A stretch of DNA of 8,656 nucleotides from Legionellaceae bacterium (GCA_947504795.1 CANNJG010000075.1:1-8656), one strand, 5' to 3'; positions 1-6,267 are shown, numbered from the stretch's first letter. Numbers and translations are program-made. Notes: generated by a model from the sequence alone, not told the origin.

Positions 1-147
1 GCATCCCACCAATACTTAAAGAAGAACATCAAAACAAAAGGGAGGAGTTGGCAGATCCCCCATTCTAAATTTACCGCCCAAGGATGGGATGGGACGATCC
101 CTCAATAATCTGCGCCATTTATCCGCGCTTTTATGCCGCCACTAACA
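1..147. mobile_element. Probable terminal segment of an IS21-like insertion sequence, cut by the window edge
   Basis: Read on the minus strand from 147, the sequence begins TGTTAGTGGCGGCATAAAAG and soon repeats related GC-rich blocks (TGGCGGCAT, GCGGATAAATGGCGCAG). A TG terminus and repeated GGCGGCA-type blocks near the end are what I know of IS21-family tips, where IstA binds. The neighbouring oxidoreductase loses homology exactly at 147/148, and its last codon and stop lie inside this segment, as expected for an insertion boundary. Position 1-108 is open in frame 1 and 3-68 in frame 3 (plus strand). Either could be the tail of an element gene, but I recognise neither. The family assignment is from pattern memory and is only moderately sure; that this is a foreign junction is more certain. 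Confidence 0.45.
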
Positions 148-552
148 GCGATTTTGTTTTACAACAAACAAATGCATATTGGCCTCGTCACAGGCCTTTA
201 CCATGCGAACACCATCATGCCATCTTGTGGCCATGGGTTTTTCTGTAACGACATGTCGGCCTGATGCCGCTACCTCAATAGCTTGGATTGAATGTAGGCC
301 GCTTGGTGTTGTAAGCACAACAATATCGGCATTCGTATCATCAAGCAGTGCGGGAAGTGTTGTATAGGCTTTTGCTTGCGTCTGTGTTGCGGCCTTATCG
401 AGCGCTTCGGGATCAATATCACAGATACTGACAATTTCTGCGTTGTCGGTATAAAATTGAATGGCATCAAAATGATTTTTAGCAATTCGACCACATCCTA
501 CAATAGCGAAGCGTATTTTACGATCACGGATGGGCGGCAAAGAGTGTCGCAT
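142..552 (-). pseudogene. wbpB: Truncated UDP-GlcNAcA 3-dehydrogenase-type Gfo/Idh/MocA oxidoreductase (N-terminal 136 residues)
   Basis: This is the NAD-binding half of a WbpB/WlbA-type oxidoreductase. The family oxidises C3 of UDP-N-acetyl-glucosaminuronic acid, the step after WbpA on the route to 2,3-diacetamido uronic acids of O-antigen. Visible features are the Rossmann motif FAIVGCGRIAKNHF (about residues 15-28), CDIDPEAL (about 44-51), and the EKP motif inside VVTEKPMATRWHDG (about 101-114), whose Lys is catalytic in the family. Family members are about 310-350 residues. Here homology stops after FVVKQNR, followed by Cys and TAG encoded by the adjoining IS-like end, so the sugar-binding C-terminal domain is lost. 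The ATG lies 3 bases after the wbpA stop, and an AAGGG ribosome site (561-565) sits inside the last wbpA codons, so the two were translationally coupled. Almost surely non-functional. The choice of WbpB over another Gfo/Idh enzyme rests on strong resemblance plus the wbpA neighbour. Confidence 0.8.
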
Positions 553-555
553 AGT

Positions 556-1888
556 TTAAGCCCTTATAATGGAGTCAGTTACTTCAGAATACCGACCACG
601 GCAATCAATGATTAATTTTGCATGTTGCTTTAAGCTGGGATAATCAAATTTATCGTGATCGGTGGCTAAAACAACACAATCGTAAGTGATTAAATTATCT
701 GGGCTTAGTACCACACTTGATAAATCAAAGTGATGCTCGCGCATTTGGGGAAAAGAAGCCACATGCGGATCGCTATAGGAAACATGTGCGCCTAAATCTT
801 GAAGTTTCTCCATAATCACAACGGAGGGTGATTCACGCATGTCATCGACATTTCTTTTGTAGGCAATCCCTAAAATTAATATTCGACTCCCTGATACAGC
901 TTTTTGTCTTGTGTTGAGAGCTAAAATAATTTTGGAAACAACATAATCAGGCATCGATGCATTAATTTCACCCGCTAACTCGATGAAACGGGTATGTATG
1001 CCATATTCACGTGCTTTCCAGGTTAAATAGAAAGGATCGATTGGAATGCAATGCCCACCAAGGCCTGGCCCTGGCTGATAGGCTACAAACCCAAATGGCT
1101 TTGTAGCTGCCGCACGTATTGCCTCGAGTACATCGATACCCATTTTGTCAGCCACGATTTTCATCTCATTAACAAGGCCAATATTCACTGCGCGATGAAT
1201 GTTTTCTAAGATTTTTGTAAGCTCAGCAACACGGGTAGAGCTTACGGGAACAACTTGGTCTACAATCTTGCTGTAAAAACTGACACCTACCTCAAGACAA
1301 GCAGGCGTAAATCCACCGCATACTTTGGGGATGGTGCGTGTAGTAAAAATAGGATTTCCTGGATCTTCTCGCTCTGGAGAGAAAATAAGAAAAATATCCT
1401 CTCCAATTTTTAGACCCCGAGACTGAACTCTGGGAGCCAACTCTTCATCGGTTGTTCCTGGGTATGTTGTGCTTTCAAGACAGAGCATTTGCCCAGATCG
1501 AAGATAAGGAAGTAGAGCGTCAACTGTGTCTGTGATAAAATGCAGATCTGGTTCGCGATATCTATTGAGCGGCGTTGGAACACAAAGGATAAGAATATCC
1601 GCTTCTAGTGCTTGAGAGAAATCACACGTTGCTTGAAATGTTCCTGAGTTCCTGAGTTCCTGACGAATACATCAGAATACGGTCATCGGGGATATGTTCT
1701 ATATAGCTTTTTCCTTTAGACAAAGCGCTTACTTTGTCCTCACTTATATCAAATCCTATAACATTGTAACCTGCTTCACAGCAGCGAAGGAGTAATGGTA
1801 GCCCCACATATCCTAGCCCAACAATGCCTACCATAGCATTTTTTCTTTCAATTCGCTGAATCAAATCGTTTTTTTGTAAAATTAACAT
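556..1888 (-). pseudogene. wbpA: UDP-N-acetyl-D-glucosamine 6-dehydrogenase, frameshifted by an 8-bp tandem repeat
   Basis: The UDP-glucose/GDP-mannose dehydrogenase family member expected here oxidises UDP-GlcNAc to UDP-GlcNAcA with NAD in the cytoplasm, for O-antigen or capsule sugars. The first 88-residue frame (1888-1622) has the Rossmann motif GIVGLGYVGLPLL (residues 21-33) and SYIEHIPDDR (61-70). The second frame, open to 556, carries CVPTPLNRYREPDL (reading upstream of its first ATG at 1488), LESTTYPGTTDEE, the substrate-domain helix LTKILENIHRAVN, the catalytic-Cys motif GPGLGGHCIPIDPFYL, and GIAYKRNVDDMRESPS. The frames are joined at three copies of TCAGGAAC (coding strand, 1663-1640). 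With one copy the reading is YSSGTFQATCDFSQ in a single frame and the protein is 438 residues, normal for WbpA. With the three copies present, translation ends at TGA 1622-1624. Four copies would also be in frame. No clear Shine-Dalgarno lies at ideal spacing; AAGGA is about 14 bases before ATG 1888. I call it a pseudogene as read, but a phase-variable gene in the off state is possible. Confidence 0.88.
1640..1663. repeat. Three perfect tandem copies of the 8-bp unit GTTCCTGA inside wbpA
   Basis: The plus strand reads GTTCCTGA three times without mismatch (1640-1647, 1648-1655, 1656-1663); on the coding strand the unit is TCAGGAAC. The unit is not a multiple of 3, so each gain or loss shifts the frame. 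Copy numbers 1, 4 and 7 give an open wbpA; 2 and 3 do not. Slipped-strand mispairing is the likely source of the two extra copies. Confidence 0.95.
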
Positions 1889-1904
1889 CTCAACATAAAT
1901 CCTT

Positions 1905-1922
1905 ATAATCCATATAATCCAT
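1905..1922. repeat. Two tandem copies of 9-bp ATAATCCAT just upstream of wbpA
   Basis: Two perfect copies (1905-1913, 1914-1922) lie 17-34 bases upstream of the wbpA start codon, in the expected leader or ribosome-binding region. In wbpA orientation they read ATGGATTAT twice, followed by AAGGATTT, the only purine-rich candidate ribosome site before the start. A change in copy number would alter promoter-to-start spacing. Confidence 0.75.
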
Positions 1923-1974
1923 ATAGATAAACACTAAACCATCTATTTTTGTGATAACTTTCCATGCGCTATTA

Positions 1975-2007
1975 TTGGCGGTTGGCGGTTGGCGGTTGGC
2001 GGTTGGC
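1975..2007. repeat. 7-bp tandem repeat TTGGCGG, 4.7 copies, upstream of wbpA
   Basis: Four perfect units (1975-1981, 1982-1988, 1989-1995, 1996-2002) plus TTGGC (2003-2007). The GC-rich block sits in AT-rich intergenic DNA, about 87-119 bases upstream of the wbpA start. In wbpA orientation it reads CCGCCAA repeats. It is non-coding, so copy-number change could only act through spacing, DNA structure or protein binding. I could not place convincing -35/-10 boxes on either side of it. Confidence 0.95.
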
Positions 2008-2144
2008 AAAATTGTACGTTTTATTCTTAGAATAGCGAATGCCTGTAAAATAATTTACCTTTCAATGCCTTGGTCAGGTCAACCGCACGTGTGTTGAATA
2101 AATGCTCGATTACAATTTAATTTGCAACCAATGACCAATTTACT

Positions 2145-2160
2145 ACGTCCCGCGGGACGT
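2145..2160. repeat. 16-bp perfect palindrome ACGTCCCGCGGGACGT
   Basis: Each half is the exact reverse complement of the other, with no spacer, in otherwise AT-rich DNA. No T-run follows on either strand, so it is not a normal intrinsic terminator. It could be a dimeric protein-binding site, a repeat-family element, or two repeat tips joined by deletion of the loop between them. Confidence 0.85.
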
Positions 2161-2237
2161 CGGCTATTTGAGTCGTTTATAGACACACATGATTTTGCCC
2201 TGATGCCTTAGTACTGTCTATTCTACCCCAATTTTTT

Positions 2238-2267
2238 ATCTTACTGTCCCATAGGGGTTTTCGTCAA
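2238..2267 (-). promoter_or_regulatory. Weak candidate sigma-70 promoter pointing toward wbpA
   Basis: On the minus strand TTGACG (2267-2262) is followed after 18 bp by TAAGAT (2243-2238). The -10 is the same hexamer as the tRNA-Asn promoter candidate. If used, transcription would begin near 2231 and run through the palindrome and the 7-bp repeat, giving a leader of about 340 bases before wbpA. No better wbpA promoter was found closer in. Confidence 0.28.
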
Positions 2268-2325
2268 GAAAAATTTTATTTTTTCTTCGAATCGCTTTGC
2301 AATGGCTGACTGAGTTATTGTAAAG

Positions 2326-2399
2326 AACAATAAAATTAGTGTTTTAAGCCAGTTCTCCCAACAGCAAGAAATAGACCTTCGTTTTTATATTTTATTGTT
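2326..2399. repeat. 11-bp perfect inverted repeat, arms 52 bp apart
   Basis: AACAATAAAAT (2326-2336) is matched by ATTTTATTGTT (2389-2399). The arms are A/T-rich with one C/G pair, so chance is possible. The 74-bp unit could be the trace of a small terminal-inverted-repeat element, but no flanking duplication is obvious. Confidence 0.4.
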
Positions 2400-2441
2400 T
2401 AGATTAAATCAAGTTCATTTAACAACACACTAAAAAATCTA

Positions 2442-2470
2442 TTGACACTCTCTCTGAGTACTCCAATAAT
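2442..2470 (+). promoter_or_regulatory. Strong sigma-70-like promoter with no intact gene downstream
   Basis: Consensus TTGACA (2442-2447), 17-bp spacer, then AATAAT (2465-2470), five of six to consensus. Predicted start is near 2477. It points into the hairpin at 2503-2530 and the transposase remnant. It may be left over from a lost gene, or may drive a short RNA. Confidence 0.5.
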
Positions 2471-2502
2471 AGATTATTAATATCGAAAAATGCGTCATTA
2501 AT

Positions 2503-2530
2503 AGACATTATTTGAAATCAAATGATGTCT
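2503..2530 (+). repeat. 12-bp stem inverted repeat with AAAT loop
   Basis: AGACATTATTTG (2503-2514) pairs with CAAATGATGTCT (2519-2530) around a 4-base loop; the only non-Watson-Crick pair is a U-G in RNA. It lies about 25 bases after the predicted transcription start of the orphan promoter. No U-tract follows, so it is not a classical terminator. It could be an RNA hairpin or an operator. Confidence 0.5.
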
Positions 2531-2537
2531 AACGTAA

Positions 2538-2651
2538 CAGAATGGGATTACAGAGAGGTTTCATCGCAAGATGAAGTTGATTCAAAGAAGAGCTTATGGC
2601 TTTAGAAACTTTGAAAATCATAGAATCAGGGTTAGAGTACTATGTGCTTGA
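2538..2651 (+). pseudogene. C-terminal remnant of an ISL3-type (IS204/IS1001/IS1096/IS1165) transposase
   Basis: After an in-frame TAA (2535-2537) the frame is open for 37 codons to TGA 2649-2651. It contains NGITERFHRKMKLI followed by QRRAYGFRNFENHR and RVRVLC. I recognise the NGITE-FH-KM---I-RRAYGFRNF-N-R-R pattern as the conserved end of ISL3-family transposases, including the final catalytic-domain helix region. Full-length members are about 400 residues, so over 90 percent of the gene is gone and nothing upstream in any frame extends it clearly. It is dead, but it marks an old insertion next to tRNA-Asn. The identification is from memory of the family pattern. Confidence 0.75.
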
Positions 2652-2747
2652 GAAAGTGCCCCCGCAAATAGAAAATAACCTCAAAAGCTAGTATTTAAGC
2701 CACGAAAACTCTTTGATGTCTTCCTAAATTTACCACATCGTCCTAAT

Positions 2748-2823
2748 TGGCTCCCCGGACATGACTCGAACATGTGACCTAATGATTAACAGTCATCCGC
2801 TCTACCGACTGAGCTACCGGGGA
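2748..2823 (-). tRNA. tRNA-Asn (anticodon GUU)
   Basis: A 76-base cloverleaf with encoded CCA. The acceptor stem TCCCCGG pairs with CCGGGGA, the discriminator is G, and the D-arm is GCTC/GAGC. The anticodon stem GATGA/TCATT carries loop CTGTTAA (anticodon GTT at 2790-2788), and the T-arm ACATG/CATGT carries TTCGAGT. All stems are intact with only one G-U pair, so it should be functional. It lies about 65 bases downstream of the aminotransferase on the same strand and appears to have its own promoter. Its 3' end faces the decayed sugar/IS region. Confidence 0.97.
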
Positions 2824-2833
2824 ATAGAAGCGA

Positions 2834-2862
2834 ATCTTAAATCGAATCTGGTTTTTGGTCAA
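2834..2862 (-). promoter_or_regulatory. Promoter of tRNA-Asn
   Basis: On the minus strand TTGACC (2862-2857), 17-bp spacer, TAAGAT (2839-2834). The -10 box ends 10 bases before the tRNA 5' end, so the transcript would have almost no leader. Five of six bases match the -35 consensus and four of six the -10. Confidence 0.6.
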
Positions 2863-2888
2863 GTAGGTCATAATAAAAATTGCATTCA

Positions 2889-4079
2889 TTATCTAGTGGG
2901 AGAACTCGAAAAACGCGCCAGGCGATCAAGAGCATCGCGCAAAGTGTCCATACTCACCGCAAACGATAAACGGATACACCCTTCGATACCAAATGCGGAT
3001 CCAGGCACTAGAGCCAGCCCTTCTTTTTGCAATAACCGCTCAGAAAATTCAATGTCATTTGCAAACCCATGCTGCTCAATCAGCGCTTGCACCGATGGGA
3101 AAATATAAAACGTCCCATCAGCAGGAATCACTTTTATCCCCACAATACGCTTTAAACGCGCAAGGACATACTCATGACGTTCCTGAAATGCTTTGACCAT
3201 CAGATGGATACTGTCATATCCCCCATTTAAAGCAGCTACTGCCGCTTTTTGCGCGATAGAGCAAGGATTAGACGTCGATTGCGACTGAATGGTCTTCATC
3301 GCGCCAATAATCGCTGCTGGGCCCGCAGCATAGCCGATACGCCACCCAGTCATCGCATAGGCTTTCGACACACCATTCAGAACAAGTGTACGGTCATACA
3401 GTCCTGGACACGCATTCAGAATATTCACAAAGGGTCGCGACCAAATAATATGCTCGTACATATCATCCGTAGCAATGATGATATGAGGGTGTTGCATTAA
3501 TACCGCGCCTAATGCTTGTAACTCTTGCAAAGAATAAGCAACCCCAGAAGGATTAGATGGACTGTTGATAAACAGTAGCTTGGTTTTTGGCGTAATGGCT
3601 TTCGCGAGATCCTCGGGTGTGACTTTATACTGCGTCTCAATCGTAGAAGGCACAATCACCGGCTTGCCACCGGCTAATAAGACCATATCAGGATACGACA
3701 CCCAGTACGGCGCGGGGATCAGCACTTCATCGCCATCATTCAACAAAGCTTGGCATAAATTATAACAGCTTTGCTTACCCCCTACGGACACTAAAATCTG
3801 TTTGGGTTCATAATCGAGCTGATTATCACGTTTGAACTTCGCAATAATGGCCTGTTTCAGCTCGGCAATACCATCCACCGCCGTATACTTTGTAAATCCT
3901 TGATGAATGGCGTCAATCCCAGCCGCTTTAATATGTTCTGGCGTATCGAAATCAGGCTCACCGACGCCTAAGCTAATGACATCCAAGCCCTGCGCGGCCA
4001 TTTGCGCAGCTTTTTCAGCTACGACCAAGGTAGGTGAAGCTTTCACCTGTTGCACGCGGTAGGAACACATTACGACCAT
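2889..4079 (-). CDS. aspC: Class-I PLP-dependent aspartate aminotransferase (subgroup I-beta type)
   Basis: A fold-type I aminotransferase of 396 residues, full length for the family. It transfers the amino group between aspartate and 2-oxoglutarate in the cytoplasm; subgroup I-beta enzymes sometimes also use prephenate. The Schiff-base lysine is K239 in SKAYAMTGWRIGY, followed by phosphate-binding R247. Other family residues are W126 in the PAPYW motif, N176 in SPSNPSG, D205 and Y208 in ATDDMYEH, Y65 in GFTKYT, and the substrate-carboxylate Arg R370 in CIRLSFA. The first ATG is preferred because GGAG lies 7 bases before it; Met4 is an alternative. It diverges from uvrB with 193 bases between them and is followed by tRNA-Asn. 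The symbol aspC is used loosely, since other members of this subgroup are called aspB or aatA. No sign of damage. Confidence 0.93.
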   Translation of the reverse strand: MVVMCSYRVQQVKASPTLVVAEKAAQMAAQGLDVISLGVGEPDFDTPEHIKAAGIDAIHQGFTKYTAVDGIAELKQAIIAKFKRDNQLDYEPKQILVSVGGKQSCYNLCQALLNDGDEVLIPAPYWVSYPDMVLLAGGKPVIVPSTIETQYKVTPEDLAKAITPKTKLLFINSPSNPSGVAYSLQELQALGAVLMQHPHIIIATDDMYEHIIWSRPFVNILNACPGLYDRTLVLNGVSKAYAMTGWRIGYAAGPAAIIGAMKTIQSQSTSNPCSIAQKAAVAALNGGYDSIHLMVKAFQERHEYVLARLKRIVGIKVIPADGTFYIFPSVQALIEQHGFANDIEFSERLLQKEGLALVPGSAFGIEGCIRLSFAVSMDTLRDALDRLARFSSSPTR

Positions 4080-4115
4080 AACATCACTCCAAATTCAAGC
4101 GTCTAGCGAACGTGG

Positions 4116-4124
4116 AGTATATCA
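4116..4124 (-). promoter_or_regulatory. Extended -10 promoter for the aminotransferase gene
   Basis: The minus strand reads TGATATACT (4124-4116): an extended TG element plus TATACT, five of six to consensus. The best -35 at 17 bp is poor (TGGCTA-like), which extended -10 promoters tolerate. Predicted start near 4109, about 30 bases before the start codon. Confidence 0.5.
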
Positions 4125-4204
4125 ATAATTTTTTGGGTTAGCCACGTTATCACGCTGTGAAGCTGCTCAGGGGCGAGTCTTAAATCATAGGCGGGTATTC
4201 AGGA

Positions 4205-4236
4205 TTGACGCAACATTCCCTCGTTAATGATATACT
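4205..4236 (+). promoter_or_regulatory. Promoter of uvrB with extended -10
   Basis: TATACT (4231-4236) is preceded by TGA (4228-4230), giving the same TGATATACT as the divergent aminotransferase promoter. A good -35, TTGACG (4205-4210), sits 20 bp away, longer than the ideal 17. Predicted start near 4243 and a leader of about 30 bases with no strong Shine-Dalgarno before ATG 4273. I see no convincing LexA operator overlapping it. Confidence 0.5.
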
Positions 4237-4272
4237 CTCGTCACCCACTATTTTTATACCGTTGTTCGCTTT

Positions 4273-6267
4273 ATGAAACAAAGTTTTGAGCTTCACGCTG
4301 AGTTCGCGCCTGCCGGCGACCAACCCCAAGCGATCCAAACATTAATCACGGGACTCCAGCAAGGATTAGCCCGACAAATTTTGTTGGGAGTCACCGGATC
4401 CGGCAAAACATTTACCATTGCCAATGTGATTCAAACATTGAAACGACCCACGCTTATCATGGCCCCTAACAAAACCTTGGCTGCTCAATTATATGGCGAG
4501 TTTAAAGCGTTTTTTCCTAAAAATGCTGTGGAATATTTTGTATCGTACTACGATTACTACCAACCGGAAGCCTACGTTCCTGCCTCTGATACGTTTATTG
4601 AAAAAGACTCATCCATCAACGAACACATTGAACAAATGCGCCTATCCGCGACCAAAGCACTGATTGAGCGCGAAGACGCCATCATTGTCGCCAGCGTCTC
4701 AGCAATTTATGGACTAGGCGATCCTAACTCTTATTTAAAGATGATCTTGCACCTTTCCCGTGGCGAACAGAGCGATCAGCGTAAAATCGTAAAACGCCTG
4801 GCTGAAATGCAATATATTCGCAGTACGCAATCCTTATCGCGCGGGCAATTTCGGGTGAATGGCGATGTTATTGACGTTTTTCCTGCTGATGAGGAAAAAC
4901 TGGCCATACGGATGGAATTATTTGATGATGAGGTCGTGAATTTGGCGCTGTTTGACCCCCTCACCGGGGAAGTAATCCAGCGTGTCCCACGCATCACTAT
5001 TTTTCCAAAAACACATTATGTCACGCCACGCGAACGTATTTTAGAAACCGTTGAGCAAGTCAAAGTCGAATTGCAAGCACGCCTCACTGAGCTTGAAGGC
5101 GAGCATAAACTTTTAGAAGCCCAACGTTTAGGTCAACGCACCCGTTTTGATTTAGAAATGATGCTGGAGTTGGGTTATTGTTCTGGGATTGAAAATTATT
5201 CGCGTTACCTGTCTGGGCGTAATCCTAGCGAACCCCCGCCCACTTTATTTGATTATTTGCCAAGAAATGCATTACTCATTATCGACGAATCTCATGTAAC
5301 AGTCCCACAGATAGGCGGTATGTACCGCGGCGATCGGGCTCGCAAAGAAACATTAGTCAATTACGGGTTTCGCCTGCCCTCGGCTTTAGATAATCGCCCT
5401 ATGCGTTTTGAAGAGTTTGTTGATCGTTCTCCACAAACTATTTACGTATCGGCAACACCAGGGCCCTATGAATTAGAAAAAGCCGACCAGATTGCCGAAC
5501 AAGTCGTTAGACCGACAGGACTTATCGACCCCATGGTCTTCATCCGCCCTGTCACCCACCAAGTTGACGATGTGCTCGCTGAAATTCGCAGCGTCACCGC
5601 AGCGGGTGAACGCACTTTGATTACGACATTAACCAAACGCATGGCAGAAGATTTAACCGAATATCTTCAAGAAGCAGGCGTCGCGGTCCGCTACTTGCAC
5701 TCTGATATTGATACGGTGGAGCGCATGGATATTATCCGGGATTTACGGTTGGGGGTGTTTGATGTGTTGGTCGGGATTAATTTATTACGCGAGGGTTTAG
5801 ATATCCCAGAGATATCGCTAGTTGCCATTTTAGATGCCGATAAAGAGGGGTTTTTGCGCTCTGAACGTTCGTTAATTCAAACCATCGGCCGTGCTGCACG
5901 TAACCTTAACGGTCGTGCTATTTTATATGCAGATAGAATCACAGGATCCATACAACGCGCCCTTGCTGAAACCGACCGCCGCCGGACTAAACAAGTCGCA
6001 TTCAATCAACAACATGGCATTACTCCACAGGGTATTCGTAAATCGGTCCAAGATATTATGGAAGGGGTCTATTTTGGACAGCGCAACAACGCACCCACCC
6101 ACAAAAAGCAAGCAATAAACCTGGAACATCTGAGTCCCGAAGCAGCCTTAAAAATGATCGTACGCTTAGAAAAACAAATGCTCACCCATGCTCAAAACAT
6201 GGAGTTTGAACAAGCCGCTCTGATTCGAGATCAAATCATAGCCTTAAATGCTCAATTGAAGCGCTAG
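4273..6267 (+). CDS. uvrB: UvrABC system protein B (excinuclease ABC subunit B)
   Basis: The DNA-damage verification helicase subunit of nucleotide excision repair. UvrA loads it on damaged DNA and it then recruits UvrC for incision. At 664 residues it is full length (the E. coli protein is 673). The Walker A motif is GVTGSGKT (39-46). The damage-probing beta-hairpin region is SYYDYYQPEAYVP (91-103), Walker B is IIDESH (336-341), and SATPGPYE (393-400) follows. The second helicase lobe carries GINLLREGLDIPE (501-513) and QTIGRAARN (536-544), with the arginine finger. The C-terminal UVR domain (about 624-660, ending EQAALIRDQI) is the UvrC contact. The start is fixed by the N-terminal motif APAGDQPQAI, although the ribosome site is weak. 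It is divergent from the aminotransferase gene. The following orphan gene begins 75 bases later and seems to have a separate promoter. Intact. Confidence 0.99.
   Translation: MKQSFELHAEFAPAGDQPQAIQTLITGLQQGLARQILLGVTGSGKTFTIANVIQTLKRPTLIMAPNKTLAAQLYGEFKAFFPKNAVEYFVSYYDYYQPEAYVPASDTFIEKDSSINEHIEQMRLSATKALIEREDAIIVASVSAIYGLGDPNSYLKMILHLSRGEQSDQRKIVKRLAEMQYIRSTQSLSRGQFRVNGDVIDVFPADEEKLAIRMELFDDEVVNLALFDPLTGEVIQRVPRITIFPKTHYVTPRERILETVEQVKVELQARLTELEGEHKLLEAQRLGQRTRFDLEMMLELGYCSGIENYSRYLSGRNPSEPPPTLFDYLPRNALLIIDESHVTVPQIGGMYRGDRARKETLVNYGFRLPSALDNRPMRFEEFVDRSPQTIYVSATPGPYELEKADQIAEQVVRPTGLIDPMVFIRPVTHQVDDVLAEIRSVTAAGERTLITTLTKRMAEDLTEYLQEAGVAVRYLHSDIDTVERMDIIRDLRLGVFDVLVGINLLREGLDIPEISLVAILDADKEGFLRSERSLIQTIGRAARNLNGRAILYADRITGSIQRALAETDRRRTKQVAFNQQHGITPQGIRKSVQDIMEGVYFGQRNNAPTHKKQAINLEHLSPEAALKMIVRLEKQMLTHAQNMEFEQAALIRDQIIALNAQLKR

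Larger units (their letters stand above)
2008..2441. other. Gene-poor intergenic stretch with no supported gene
   Basis: I see no convincing coding sequence on either strand. It is AT-rich and interrupted by stops, and the longest open pieces are under about 30 codons without ribosome sites. It holds the 16-bp palindrome, a weak minus-strand promoter candidate and a long-range AT inverted repeat, listed separately. With the ISL3-type remnant next to it, it reads like degraded mobile or accessory DNA between the sugar locus and tRNA-Asn. Confidence 0.6.

Noticed and set aside
2027..2116. Minus-strand open stretch of about 29 codons between the 7-bp repeat and the palindrome
   Set aside because: No start codon in good context and no family I recognise; open length is within chance.
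2131..2211. 26-codon ORF running across the 16-bp palindrome
   Set aside because: Too short, no ribosome site, no recognisable motif.
2266..2288. AAGAAAAA / TTTTTCTT hairpin as a terminator
   Set aside because: The stem is almost entirely A-T, with no GC-rich base, so it would be unstable as a terminator.
2522..2691. Two overlapping small ORFs (2522-2605 and 2596-2691) downstream of the orphan promoter
   Set aside because: They are out-of-frame readings of the transposase remnant, with weak or no ribosome sites and no recognisable product.
2761..3108. 115-codon plus-strand ORF beginning inside the tRNA
   Set aside because: It lies antisense to tRNA-Asn and to the aminotransferase 3' end; no family resemblance or ribosome site.
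4155..4170. CTG-N10-CAG pattern (CTGTGAAGCTGCTCAG) upstream of uvrB, resembling a LexA box
   Set aside because: The centre is not AT-rich as in true boxes, and it lies about 35 bp upstream of the -35 rather than overlapping the promoter. Such spaced triplets occur often by chance.
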